64,000 nucleotides of DNA, taken from positions 62,001-126,000 of the forward strand of contig DASCMH010000004.1 in assembly GCA_036010905.1 (NCBI GenBank), in the 5' to 3' direction. A program made the translations under genes and the position numbers. The notes beneath the pieces are model-generated. The model was not told the DNA's origin. It saw only the letters and a list, made by a program, of their open reading frames with translations, and made no database searches. Source of the stretch: SMWD01 sp002729875. GTDB taxonomy: Bacteria; Pseudomonadota; Gammaproteobacteria; Steroidobacterales; GCA-2729495. Of this stretch, positions 1 through 8,629 are shown piece after piece. Numbering within the stretch: the first letter of the stretch is position 1; the number at the start of each line of letters is the position of its first letter.

Positions 1-263
1 TTAACAACACACCTGTGCAGCTGACTGCAGCGGAGATGCGGGTACTCGAACAATTAATGCGCCGGCCTGGTGAAGTGCTGTCACGCGGTGGCCTGACAAA
101 AATGGCACTGGACAGACCCATCGAGGCCTATGACCGAAGCATCGACACGCTCATCAGCAAGATTCGCGGCAAGCTCGCTACGGCCGGCATTAAAAACCAG
201 TGCATCAGGGGATTGCGCGGCCACGGATACGTTCTGGATGATGAATTTTCAGTCGAGGATTGA
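1..263 (+). CDS. Response regulator, OmpR-type DNA-binding C-terminus (5' truncated by window)
   Basis: Only the last ~87 residues of this protein are inside the window; the reading frame is already open at the left edge, so the gene starts upstream. What is visible is a winged-helix effector domain of the OmpR/PhoB family: an LTAAEMRVL opening, the LSRGGL helix, a YDRSIDTLISKIRGKL recognition-helix region and the terminal GLRGHGYVL hairpin. The YDRSID..IS pattern is most like CpxR. The receiver domain with the phosphorylated aspartate is not visible. The stop is 3 bp before the histidine kinase start, so the two form a two-component operon. Inputs and target genes cannot be told from sequence. 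Confidence 0.9.
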   Translation, partial: NNTPVQLTAAEMRVLEQLMRRPGEVLSRGGLTKMALDRPIEAYDRSIDTLISKIRGKLATAGIKNQCIRGLRGHGYVLDDEFSVED

Positions 264-266
264 CCG

Positions 267-1622
267 ATGGATTTACCTTATCCCCGTCTGTACCTGCGCA
301 TGGCCATCTACATCGGTGCGACGCTGGCTGCATTTGTGTTGGCCGGGGCAGCAATCCTCGCACTGATCGCATCGTACGAACTTGAAGGGTATGTTGCGAC
401 CCGCCACAGCAGCCTGGGTCGCGAAGCCGCCGACGTACTGGCAATGGGCGGACAACCTGCCCTGCAGCAATGGCTTGCCGAGGAGGCGCGCATTCCGCCG
501 GATGTCTCAGTATTCATTCTGGACCAGGCCAGTCAGGACATTTTCGGACGTCAGTTACCGGGTGAATTTGCCAATTTTGTACGCAGCTATGTTGTCACTC
601 CGGCTGACATGAGCGAATCGAACTACCGTCCACTGCGACTGGCGCCGCAACTGGTCGGACCCGATGGCCAGGTCTATTCTTTTCTTGTCCTGCCAAAAAC
701 CATCGGTATTCGAGGCAGTCTGTCCACCCTGCTCGGCCTGATCACGGTTGCGGTACTCGTCATCAGTTCAGTCGCGTGGCTGATCGCCAGTCGTTTCGGC
801 AGACCGATCGGTGAATTACAAGCCGCAGTCAGACAACTCGCCTCCGGTCACATCGATGCCCGGGTTCCGACCACCATCTCAGGTCGGCGTGATGAACTCG
901 GCGCGCTTGCCGCAGACTTCAATTCAATGGCCAATCAATTACAAAGTCTGATGGACAGTCGCGAACAAATAATGCAAGAGATGTCACATGAACTCCGCTC
1001 GCCACTGGCACGTCTGCAGGCTGCATTGGCGCTGGCCGCACATCATCAGAAATTTGGGGATACCGAACGCGCACAGATCGAACGCGAGATACGCCATATT
1101 GACCAGACTATTGGTGAGATGCTGCGCTTCTCACGCCTCAATGCTCCGGTTACCGTCACACATCGACTGATCAGGCTCGGCAAACTACTCCGTGAACTTG
1201 TTGATATAGAAGAAATTGAGGCTCGGGCACGCGGTTGCCGACTGGAGCTAACCTGCCAACCCGATATGCAGGTCATCGGCGACCCTGATTTACTCCGCAG
1301 TGGATTTGAGAACATACTGCGTAACGCAATTCGCTATGCACCAGTCAATAGCTGTGTTGAACTGAAAGCACACAAGGAAGCAGCCAGCATCATCGTACAA
1401 ATCAGTGATCGAGGGCCGGGCATCCCCAATCAATACCTGGACAGAATTTTTGAACCCTTCTTCCGCGTTAAAAACAGCGTGGCCGATACCAGCGGCAGCG
1501 GACTCGGCCTTGCCATTGCACAAAGGGCCTTTGATATTCTCGGTGGATCGATCAACGCTTTACCACGTACCGGTGGCGGACTTACATTTATAATCAAACT
1601 GCCCGCTGCTGACTTAACCTGA
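267..1622 (+). CDS. Membrane sensor histidine kinase (CpxA-like)
   Basis: Inner-membrane histidine kinase of 451 residues that should autophosphorylate and signal to the response regulator encoded just upstream. Membrane segment 1 is at about residues 12-36, a periplasmic sensor region at ~37-150, membrane segment 2 at ~151-173 and a HAMP domain at ~174-228. The H box is MSHELRSPLARLQ with His241. The N box (ENILRNAIRYAP), G1 (DRGPGIP) and G2 (GSGLGLAIAQRA) ATP-binding motifs are all intact. The ATG follows the regulator stop by 3 bp, which indicates translational coupling. The SHELR(S/T)PL.RLQ spacing resembles CpxA, but the sensor region is not recognisable, so the signal is unknown. Confidence 0.93.
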   Translation: MDLPYPRLYLRMAIYIGATLAAFVLAGAAILALIASYELEGYVATRHSSLGREAADVLAMGGQPALQQWLAEEARIPPDVSVFILDQASQDIFGRQLPGEFANFVRSYVVTPADMSESNYRPLRLAPQLVGPDGQVYSFLVLPKTIGIRGSLSTLLGLITVAVLVISSVAWLIASRFGRPIGELQAAVRQLASGHIDARVPTTISGRRDELGALAADFNSMANQLQSLMDSREQIMQEMSHELRSPLARLQAALALAAHHQKFGDTERAQIEREIRHIDQTIGEMLRFSRLNAPVTVTHRLIRLGKLLRELVDIEEIEARARGCRLELTCQPDMQVIGDPDLLRSGFENILRNAIRYAPVNSCVELKAHKEAASIIVQISDRGPGIPNQYLDRIFEPFFRVKNSVADTSGSGLGLAIAQRAFDILGGSINALPRTGGGLTFIIKLPAADLT

Positions 1623-1648
1623 CAACGACAATACTCAAGGATCCGATC

Positions 1649-2503
1649 ATGGAATCAGGGAAACACAGTTATATGGCTGAAGGATCAGCTTATCTCAGGG
1701 CGGTACATATGTCGGTTGACGGGGAGCCGAAGGTTCTCGATGACCCGCTTGCCGCCACATTACTCGGATCGGATCTGGACGACAAGATCGCCACAGATCG
1801 TGAACGTCTTGCCCGCCCGGAACTGATCAAGGCCCGCTCACTTATCATCATGCGCAGCCGATACGCCGAGGACGAACTCGCGGCAGCCATCAACCGAGGG
1901 GTTACGCAATACGTGATCCTGGGTGCGGGACTCGATACGTCACCTTATCGTAGCGCCCATCCGGCACAACAGATAAAAACCTTTGAGGTCGACCACCCCG
2001 ACACACAACGCTGGAAGCTCGAAAGGCTCAACCATGCCGGCGTGCAAATTCGTGACAACCTGCAGCATATTGCCGTTGATTTCGAAACCGACTCGCTGAC
2101 CGAACGACTGACCGCCGGTGGTTTCAATTATGATGAGCCCACATTTTTCTCGTGGCTTGGCGTGTCTTACTATCTTAACCGGGAATCAGTCCTCAACATT
2201 TTCAGATTTGTCGCCGGCTTGCCGGCACCCAGTCAGATCGTATTTGATTTCATCATGGATAATTCAGAGCTCAATGAAACCGAACGAAATGCAATGATGA
2301 AGATTACTGCTTTCGTCGAAAAATACGGTGAACCGTGGCTATGCCAATTCGGACCCACTGATTTGCAGCAGACACTGCACGATATCGGCTTTGGTACAAC
2401 ATTTCATTTCAGTCACGAACGGGCAACCCACAGATATTTTGCGAATCGACCGGATGGACTACATCTTGATTTCACCACCCAGATGATGAGCGCTATCATT
2501 TAA
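1649..2503 (+). CDS. SAM-dependent methyltransferase, LCMT/PPM family
   Basis: A 284-residue class I methyltransferase of the leucine carboxymethyltransferase-like family (PF04072 type). Motif I is VILGAGLDTSPYR (about residues 90-102) and the acidic loop is FEVDHPDTQRWK. The N-terminal ARSLIIMRSRYAED block is also typical of this family, whose bacterial members often methylate small acids or polyketide-like products. The start has an AAGGA ribosome site 8 bp upstream. It begins 26 bp after the kinase gene and could be the third gene of that operon. The substrate is unknown. Confidence 0.85.
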   Translation: MESGKHSYMAEGSAYLRAVHMSVDGEPKVLDDPLAATLLGSDLDDKIATDRERLARPELIKARSLIIMRSRYAEDELAAAINRGVTQYVILGAGLDTSPYRSAHPAQQIKTFEVDHPDTQRWKLERLNHAGVQIRDNLQHIAVDFETDSLTERLTAGGFNYDEPTFFSWLGVSYYLNRESVLNIFRFVAGLPAPSQIVFDFIMDNSELNETERNAMMKITAFVEKYGEPWLCQFGPTDLQQTLHDIGFGTTFHFSHERATHRYFANRPDGLHLDFTTQMMSAII

Positions 2504-2958
2504 CAAAAGATCACGCCACGACCTGTTCAGCGTCCTGCCTGAGCTAAAAGTGCTGCGCAACAGGGCATTTTTCGCCTGCTCTTAAGTCTGCCTTAATCCT
2601 CGGAAAGTAGAGTTCTACCTTGATGAAATCGATCAGGATCGGTAGATGGACTGTACCCCGTCAGCGCCTATGGGACAGATAGCGCTCCAGATTAAGAGAG
2701 TGTTTTTGTTCATCCTGACCTGAGGAGTTGAGATGAAACAGAAACCAGCAGGACGACCCGCATCGTCAGAACGGATCATTCGTGACATCAAGCGCAAGGC
2801 GCGCCAGCAACAAATACCTCATTTTTTTGAGTAATAATTCTCTTAAATATCTAAGCTCTATTGAAATCCCATTGGGCAAACTGGGAGATTCTCCTCCCGA
2901 TTGATATGCTGCAAGAATCGGGTCACAAAACCCATGCTTCATTAGAGGGGAATCGAAT
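2504..2958. other. Gene-poor 455-bp gap with a probable IS3-family remnant
   Basis: No full gene is supported here. It contains the 33-codon remnant listed at 2733-2834. The 90 bases before that remnant may be decayed insertion-sequence end, but I could not define matching terminal repeats. The last ~100 bases before the UbiD-like gene are AT-rich and probably hold its promoter; an AGAGGGG ribosome site is at about 2944-2950. Confidence 0.5.
2733..2834 (+). pseudogene. Truncated IS3-type transposase OrfA N-terminus
   Basis: A short open frame preceded by a strong GAGGAG ribosome site. Its product starts MKQKPAGRPAS and continues ERIIRDIKRKARQQ. This resembles the N-terminus of IS3-family OrfA proteins, where a (E)KVVxDIRRxTRKxYSAEEKIRIVL pattern is followed by a helix-turn-helix. 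The resemblance stops after about 26 residues and the frame closes at a TAA after 33 codons, so it is a dead fragment. The family assignment is from memory of the motif and could be coincidental. Confidence 0.45.
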
Positions 2959-4629
2959 ATGGCACAACAACTTCCCGGTCACAATGATCCATCAACCGTA
3001 TCACGGCGAGACTTCCTGACTGTCACCGGCGCCGGATTCGCAGCAGCCGGCACCGGGGGTGCAGCTGCAAGTACCGGCATTAACCTGGCGGGCATGGCGA
3101 ACATGGCGGAGCGTATCCACTCGGCACCATTCGACACGCTGCGCGGCTATATCCATGCCCTCGCCGCCCATAACCTGATCCTGCACGTCGATCGCATCGA
3201 TCAGGACAGTTACGAGGGCACGGCATTGATGTATCGAATAGTCGACCGGTTTGGCCGCTTTCGGGCACCGACGGTCGTATTCGATGAAGTCAAAATGAAT
3301 GGTCGCTGGATCAAAGGCCCCGTCGTTGCCAATATCGCCCGTCATGTTGATATTGAAGCCCTGCTGTTCGGGCTCGAACCGGTCAGGAATGATGGTCCGG
3401 CAACTTATGCAAAGGCACGGGCATATCTGGACGGTTTGCTGACAGAATCAGGTGGACAATATCCAACCATTGCACCGGTCGAAATCAAGCAGGATCAGGC
3501 GCTGTGCAAGCAGGTCATTGTGTCCGGTGATGATATCGACGTCACAGCGTTCCCCTTTTTCCAGAATAACCCCGGTGACAGCGGCCGCTTTATCAATACC
3601 GCATCCGTGTTCACCCACGACCCGGAAATGGGTCTGAATATCGGTACCTACCGCTGTGAACTGAAAGGCCCACGACATATTGCCGTCGGTTCGGGTGAAG
3701 GTCAGTCCGGTTATACAATGCTGATGGCGGCCAAACAGCGTGGCGAAACATCCGCTCCGATTGCTCTTGTCATCGGTCAGGATCCGATGATCTGGCTGGT
3801 CAGTGGTTCACGCATCCCGGAACGCCGCGGCAAAAAGCCGATTGATGAACTGGCGACGGCCGGAGGCCTGCGCGGCAAGCCGGTTGAGGTCATCAAATGT
3901 GAAACCAACGACCTCAGAGTCCCGGCGCATGCCGAGATGATTATCGAGGGCACGATCGATCTGAGTACATTTGAACCAAATGGCCCGTACGGCGAAGGCT
4001 CAGGTTACATTGGCGCGATCTACGAACATGCCTTCACGATGCATATCACGCGCATTACGCATCGACAGGATCCCTGGATCGTCAACGACTTCACCGGGGT
4101 AACAAGGCCACTCATTGAGATGCCGGGTGCAGCGCTGACAACGGCCGGACTCAAGCGCTTCATACCGGAAATTGTCGACTATCGTTACCAGGACAGCGTC
4201 ACATTCTTCAGTATCAGGAAAACCAAACCCGGTCAGGCTCTCGAAGTCGGCAAGCGTCTGGCAAAACTGATTCCGGTCTTCAAAATCGTCATGATGGTCG
4301 ATGACGATGTCGACCTGTGGAATCCATCTGACCTGTTCATGGCATTTGCGACACGCTGGCAGGCGTGGCCGGCCAGCCATATCTTCAAGGATCTGCCGAC
4401 CATGCCACTTGAACCAAGCGCACCCAAGCGCGGGCAAACCAGTAAAATAATTATTGACGCTACACGGCAACTGCCCGAGGAAGGTGGGCCGGCACACTAC
4501 CCTGGCTACAGCCGGGCAGTGCTGGAACAACATTCACCCGGAATATTCGACGCGATCGACGAGCGATGGGGAACAGTACTGAATGAGGCACTTTGCTCAC
4601 CCAGCCCCACGATGCGCAACAACACCTGA
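2959..4629 (+). CDS. UbiD-family (de)carboxylase with twin-arginine signal
   Basis: A 556-residue protein of the UbiD family, whose members carry out reversible decarboxylation of aromatic or alpha,beta-unsaturated acids using prenylated FMN. The conserved UbiD blocks are clear: FINTASVFTHDPEMGLNIGTYR, the RHIAVGSGEGQ segment, and the AHAEMIIEGTI...GPYGEGSGYIG active-site block. The N-terminus is unusual: SRRDFL at residues 15-20 followed by an Ala/Gly-rich hydrophobic stretch looks like a Tat export signal. UbiD enzymes are normally cytoplasmic and get their cofactor from UbiX. The start is fixed by an AGAGGGG site. The next gene starts 7 bp after the stop, so the two are co-transcribed. The substrate is unknown. 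Confidence 0.88.
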   Translation: MAQQLPGHNDPSTVSRRDFLTVTGAGFAAAGTGGAAASTGINLAGMANMAERIHSAPFDTLRGYIHALAAHNLILHVDRIDQDSYEGTALMYRIVDRFGRFRAPTVVFDEVKMNGRWIKGPVVANIARHVDIEALLFGLEPVRNDGPATYAKARAYLDGLLTESGGQYPTIAPVEIKQDQALCKQVIVSGDDIDVTAFPFFQNNPGDSGRFINTASVFTHDPEMGLNIGTYRCELKGPRHIAVGSGEGQSGYTMLMAAKQRGETSAPIALVIGQDPMIWLVSGSRIPERRGKKPIDELATAGGLRGKPVEVIKCETNDLRVPAHAEMIIEGTIDLSTFEPNGPYGEGSGYIGAIYEHAFTMHITRITHRQDPWIVNDFTGVTRPLIEMPGAALTTAGLKRFIPEIVDYRYQDSVTFFSIRKTKPGQALEVGKRLAKLIPVFKIVMMVDDDVDLWNPSDLFMAFATRWQAWPASHIFKDLPTMPLEPSAPKRGQTSKIIIDATRQLPEEGGPAHYPGYSRAVLEQHSPGIFDAIDERWGTVLNEALCSPSPTMRNNT

Positions 4630-4636
4630 TCCAGCC

Positions 4637-5497
4637 ATGCGTATCTGGTCAGTCGAAGGAAACCACCAGCACCTCGACGGTGGCGCAATGTTTGGTAATG
4701 TTCCGCGTGCGCTGTGGCAACAGTGGCTACCGCCCGATGCATTCAACCGCGTGCGGATAGCCAACCGTAGCCTGATCATCGATGATCTGAATGGTCACAC
4801 CGTATTATTCGAATCAGGCAGCGGAGCCTTTCCTGATCCCGGGCTCAGAAACCGATTCGGTATTGAAGCAGATCACAACCTGCTGCCGGACTCGTTGTCG
4901 GCAGCGGGTTTTTCCCTGCAGGACATTGACGTCATTGTGCTCAGTCACCTGCACTTCGACCATGCGGGCGGACTGTTAACCGATTGGCAGGACGGGCACG
5001 AAGCCGAACTGCTGTTTCCAAACGCAAGCTACATCATCGCTGCAACACAGTGGGAACGAGCCTGCCGGCCGCATCCGAGAGATCGGGCTTCGTTCATTCC
5101 GCGCTTGCAAACTCTGCTCGACACCGCCCATCGTCTGGAACTGATCGATAGCGACAGGTCCGTAACACTCGGCAACGATGTGCAGTTCCGATTCAGTGAC
5201 GGTCACACCCCGGGCCTTATGCTGTCGATCATCGGCGGCGATGGCGGCCTCGCCTACTGCTCGGACCTGATCCCGGGCCGCCCCTGGGTACACCTGCCCG
5301 TCACCATGGGCTTCGACCGATATCCCGAACAACTCATCGATGAAAAAAAAGTATTTCTTGATGAGTTGATACAACGAAAAATCCGCCTGGCATTTTGCCA
5401 TGATGCGGACTGTGCCCTGGCGCTGCCCATGCGGGATGAGCGGGGCCGATATCGCGCTACCGATGAGTATCCGGCGATCGATGCCCTGGAACTCTGA
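4637..5497 (+). CDS. Metallo-beta-lactamase-fold hydrolase
   Basis: An MBL-fold metallohydrolase of about 286 residues. The signature HLHFDHAGGL (HxHxDH type) sits in VIVLSHLHFDHAGGLL, and further metal ligands are suggested by SDGHTPGL and the YCSDLIPG segment. I chose the ATG at 4637, because the longer frame from 4583 would overlap the UbiD gene by 47 bp. The stretch MRIWSVEGNHQHLDGGAMFGNVPRALW looks like the usual start of this quorum-lactonase-like subgroup. It forms a two-gene unit with the UbiD-like decarboxylase, so it may hydrolyse a lactone or ester in the same pathway. Confidence 0.85.
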   Translation: MRIWSVEGNHQHLDGGAMFGNVPRALWQQWLPPDAFNRVRIANRSLIIDDLNGHTVLFESGSGAFPDPGLRNRFGIEADHNLLPDSLSAAGFSLQDIDVIVLSHLHFDHAGGLLTDWQDGHEAELLFPNASYIIAATQWERACRPHPRDRASFIPRLQTLLDTAHRLELIDSDRSVTLGNDVQFRFSDGHTPGLMLSIIGGDGGLAYCSDLIPGRPWVHLPVTMGFDRYPEQLIDEKKVFLDELIQRKIRLAFCHDADCALALPMRDERGRYRATDEYPAIDALEL

Positions 5498-5519
5498 TCC
5501 GGGTTCAACCCGGCGAAAA

Positions 5520-6416
5520 TCAGGGCGCGCGGTTGCTGCGGATCTGTGACCAGAATGCGTTGATCAGCGGACTCTTGAGTTTCTTTTCCTGCGTGAACAA
5601 CCCCACATCATAGACCTCCAACTGCGGTTTGATATCGAGTACCTGAACCTTGCCGATAAGCGGACTATTGTCCAGCACGATCTGCGGCACCACGCCGATA
5701 CCGAAACCGAGGCTAACCATGCTGACGATGGCCTCGTTACCGGCTACCTGGGCATAAATTTCCGGTTGTATTCCCATTTTTGTAAACCATGCATCAACCC
5801 GCTGGCGAGACAAGCCTTGTTCCGACAGGATCATCGGTATTGTTGCCCATACATCGGCTAGCGGCTGGCAACCTGACAAGCATAAATGTTCACGGCTGTC
5901 GCGTGCGGCAATAAAGACCAGCGGTGAGATCTGAATGGACTTAAAGGCCAGACCACCGGGTAACGTAGCAGGTCTTGCACCGATCGCGATGTCCTCGGCG
6001 CCGGTGAGCACCCGCGACAGTGCGTATTCAGGATCACCGGTATGTAACTTTATTTCGATGCGCGGGTGATCGCGACGAAACCGGCTGAGTAAATCAAACA
6101 GGAAGCTGTAACTGGCCGTCACGGAGCAATACATGCTGACCTGCCCATGCAGTTCCCCGGCCTCCTCCATCAAGGCATGCCGAATAACGTCCCATTGCGT
6201 CAGTGCATCACGCGCATAATCCAGAAACAGGTTCCCCTCATGGGTTAGCAGGACCGTCCGGTTATCGCGTTCGAACAACTGGACACCAACTTCTGCCTCA
6301 AGCTGCTGAATGCCACGACTTAGCGCCGACGGGCTGATGTGACTGGCCTCACTGGCACGGCCGAAATGCAGACTTTCGGCGGCATTGATGAATTGCCTGA
6401 GCAATCGTCTATCCAT
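5520..6416 (-). CDS. ilvY: LysR-family regulator IlvY
   Basis: A 298-residue LysR-type regulator that aligns over its length with IlvY, the activator of ilvC. Shared blocks include HFGRASEASHISPSALSRGIQQLE in the DNA-binding helix, RDNRTVLLTHEG, CSVTASYSFLFDLLSRFR and AIVSMVSLGFGIGVVPQIVLDNSP in the effector domain. In the known system, IlvY binds acetolactate or acetohydroxybutyrate and induces ilvC. The gene is divergent from ilvC here as well, with a 127-bp spacer, which supports the assignment. Confidence 0.92.
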   Translation of the reverse strand: MDRRLLRQFINAAESLHFGRASEASHISPSALSRGIQQLEAEVGVQLFERDNRTVLLTHEGNLFLDYARDALTQWDVIRHALMEEAGELHGQVSMYCSVTASYSFLFDLLSRFRRDHPRIEIKLHTGDPEYALSRVLTGAEDIAIGARPATLPGGLAFKSIQISPLVFIAARDSREHLCLSGCQPLADVWATIPMILSEQGLSRQRVDAWFTKMGIQPEIYAQVAGNEAIVSMVSLGFGIGVVPQIVLDNSPLIGKVQVLDIKPQLEVYDVGLFTQEKKLKSPLINAFWSQIRSNRAP

Positions 6417-6543
6417 TCGAACATTATTGCATATTTTGGGATACTATATTTCATATATTTCATTTTACGCAATATCATAATTCACCTATAGTAACCGCCC
6501 GTTCAGAGTCCACCCCGACTCATAGTTCACTCACAGGTACAGC
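6417..6543. promoter_or_regulatory. ilvY-ilvC divergent promoter/operator
   Basis: An AT-rich 127-bp spacer between divergent genes. TATTGC at 6425-6430 and GCAATA at 6469-6474 form an inverted pair that could be an IlvY contact site. A TATAGT at 6486-6491, with TTTTAC 18 bp upstream, is a possible ilvC promoter; the poor -35 fits an activator-dependent promoter. These are visual matches only. Confidence 0.5.
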
Positions 6544-7563
6544 ATGATGCAAGTCTCTTACGATAAAGATTGTGATCTCTCGATCATCCAAAGCAAGCAA
6601 GTTTCAATTATCGGCTACGGTTCCCAGGGCCACGCCCATGCGTGCAACCTGCACGATAACGGCGTCGACATCACGGTCGGCCTGCGTGCCGATTCATCGT
6701 CACGCGCCAAGGCCGAGGCAGCGGGCCTTAAGGTCGCCGATGTTGCCGATGCCGTGAAATCGGCCGACGTAGTCATGATCCTGACTCCTGATGAATTTCA
6801 GCAGCAACTTTACCGCGAAGAGATCGCACCCAATATCAAACAAAATGCCACGCTCGCCTTTGCCCACGGCTTTGCAATCCACTACAACCAGGTGGTACCG
6901 CGTCAGGATCTGGACGTCATCATGATCGCCCCGAAAGCACCGGGACACACGGTTCGCTCGGAGTTTGTCAATGGCGGCGGCATCCCGGATCTTGTTGCGG
7001 TGTTTCAGGATGCATCGGGTAGCGCAAAACAGACGGCGCTGTCCTATGCATCGGGTATCGGTGGCGGTCGCACCGGTATCATTGAGACGACGTTCAAGGA
7101 TGAGTGCGAAACCGATTTGTTCGGTGAACAAACTGTTTTATGCGGCGGGGTCGTCGAACTTATCAAGATGGGATTCGAAACCCTGACAGAAGCCGGTTAT
7201 GCGCCCGAGATGGCGTATTTCGAGTGCCTGCATGAGGTCAAGCTCATTGTTGACCTGATCTACGAGGGCGGTATCGCCAACATGAATTACTCGATCTCTA
7301 ATAATGCCGAGTATGGCGAGTACGTAACCGGGCCAAAGGTCATCAATGAAGAATCACGCAAAGCCATGCGTACGGCGCTGAAAAACATTCAGAACGGTGA
7401 ATATGCCAAGCAGTTTATTGCCGAAGGAGCATCAAACTATCCGTCGATGACAGCCTATCGACGTCTCAACGCGGCACACCAGGTTGAACAGGTCGGCGCT
7501 GATCTGCGGGCGATGATGCCGTGGATCACTGCAAATCGACTCGTCGATAAAGACAAAAACTAA
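6544..7563 (+). CDS. ilvC: Ketol-acid reductoisomerase (class I)
   Basis: A 339-residue ketol-acid reductoisomerase of the branched-chain amino acid pathway. It converts 2-acetolactate and 2-aceto-2-hydroxybutyrate to the dihydroxy acids using NADPH and Mg2+. The Rossmann motif IIGYGSQGHAHA is at about residues 22-33, the phosphate-binding RADSSSRAKA loop follows, and metal-binding acidic residues are in DECETDLFGEQ and FECLHEVKLIVDL. Its length is that of class I enzymes (~340), not the ~490-residue class II form paired with IlvY in E. coli. The start could equally be the second ATG at 6547. Confidence 0.97.
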   Translation: MMQVSYDKDCDLSIIQSKQVSIIGYGSQGHAHACNLHDNGVDITVGLRADSSSRAKAEAAGLKVADVADAVKSADVVMILTPDEFQQQLYREEIAPNIKQNATLAFAHGFAIHYNQVVPRQDLDVIMIAPKAPGHTVRSEFVNGGGIPDLVAVFQDASGSAKQTALSYASGIGGGRTGIIETTFKDECETDLFGEQTVLCGGVVELIKMGFETLTEAGYAPEMAYFECLHEVKLIVDLIYEGGIANMNYSISNNAEYGEYVTGPKVINEESRKAMRTALKNIQNGEYAKQFIAEGASNYPSMTAYRRLNAAHQVEQVGADLRAMMPWITANRLVDKDKN

Positions 7564-7899
7564 ACTTTGACAGTGCAGACCAGCTTGTTTTTCATCGGTT
7601 CCTCCAATGTCGAGAAACCCTAACATAGCAAGTGGAGCAATTATGACGGGGCTAGCCATAACTAAGGGGTTATGCGTAGTCAGCCAATGTCCGGTTAGGG
7701 TCATCAGCCGCCAAATCGCTGCATGACAACAAAATGGCAGCTATCTGCAGGTTTCCGGACCCTCTGGTAGCGATCAAGTCTGACGCTGCAGGTCAGATCA
7801 GGCAATACAACAAACAACCGGTCAATCTCCATCACCAGCCGCGATACCATCCAAATGATCCCGACTGGATGCCGTTGCCTGTCGACAGCTTGATTGTCG
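7564..7899. other. 336-bp intergenic region with inverted repeats
   Basis: No gene is supported. It lies between the convergent ilvC and methyltransferase genes. ACCCTAAC at 7617-7624 pairs with GTTAGGGT at 7694-7701. Inside that span CATAAC (7657-7662) pairs with GTTATG (7669-7674). A third small hairpin is TCTGAC (7779-7784) with GTCAGA (7792-7797). None is followed by a clear T-tract, so they are not typical intrinsic terminators. Confidence 0.4.
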
Positions 7900-8628
7900 T
7901 CAGACTTTCCTGGCAATAACACCGGCATGATCCCGGCCCGTGCTCCACCGGGTCCCACTGGCAAGAAACCGATCTTCTAACACCTCAAAACCGGCCTGCA
8001 CACAGACCCTGCGCAGAATGTCCGGGTCCATCGGGTTAATGAACGTTGGGTGTTTTTCTGGATCCGCAGTATCGGGCAGATACTGAGCATAATCATCAAT
8101 AAACCCGGGCCACGGATCACCTGCTGCCTTGCGCCGCTCATAGTCATCGGCGGCAACACGCCATGGTCCTGTATACGGCGAATCAGCAACCAGGAATACT
8201 TGCCCGCCGGGCTGTAACCAGTCGTATATTTTTGTCACCGTTTGTTCGACATGGGCACCGGTGAGAAAATGCAAAACCCGCGAGGCAAGCACCGCACCAA
8301 AACTACCGGCGTCAAAATCAACGTCCGGTAATATTCCAACCCTACTCCGGTAACGATCGGCCACATCATCTGGAATGCGTTTGGCGAGAATATCAAGGTG
8401 CCTTGATTCAATGTCACAGGCCAACATGTGCGCACCCTTGTCAAGCGCCATTAATGTTGCGACGCCGTACGCACAACCAATATCCAGAGACTCAGCATCT
8501 ATGCCGCCGGCATAATCCGTGAAGGCAACAGAAATCTCGTCAAGTGATTCGGTCATCCAACCCGTGTTGTTCAGCGTCGGGATGAGACCCGGCACGGAGG
8601 ATTTCGGCAACAGCTTATCGTCGGCCAT
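7900..8628 (-). CDS. Class I SAM-dependent methyltransferase
   Basis: A 242-residue methyltransferase of the Methyltransf_25/11 type. Motif I is SLDIGCAYGVATLMAL, followed by the acidic ACDIESRHLDIL and the LQPGGQVFLVADSPYTG block. It starts 1 bp after the upstream SDR stop and is the last gene of a four-gene minus-strand operon with a Rieske oxygenase, a thiolase and an SDR. This suggests that it modifies a product of that pathway, but no substrate can be read from sequence. Confidence 0.8.
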   Translation of the reverse strand: MADDKLLPKSSVPGLIPTLNNTGWMTESLDEISVAFTDYAGGIDAESLDIGCAYGVATLMALDKGAHMLACDIESRHLDILAKRIPDDVADRYRSRVGILPDVDFDAGSFGAVLASRVLHFLTGAHVEQTVTKIYDWLQPGGQVFLVADSPYTGPWRVAADDYERRKAAGDPWPGFIDDYAQYLPDTADPEKHPTFINPMDPDILRRVCVQAGFEVLEDRFLASGTRWSTGRDHAGVIARKV

Positions 8629-8629
8629 T

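Noticed and set aside
4000..4533. 177-codon minus-strand frame opposite the UbiD-like gene
   Set aside because: It lies wholly inside a gene with clear UbiD motifs on the other strand and shows no domain of its own.
7617..7701. Inverted repeat downstream of ilvC as a terminator
   Set aside because: The 8-bp arms are about 70 bp apart and no T-run follows, so an intrinsic terminator cannot be claimed.
7704..7964. Open frames in the 7564-7899 gap (both strands)
   Set aside because: The two frames overlap each other on opposite strands, lack convincing starts and show no family resemblance.
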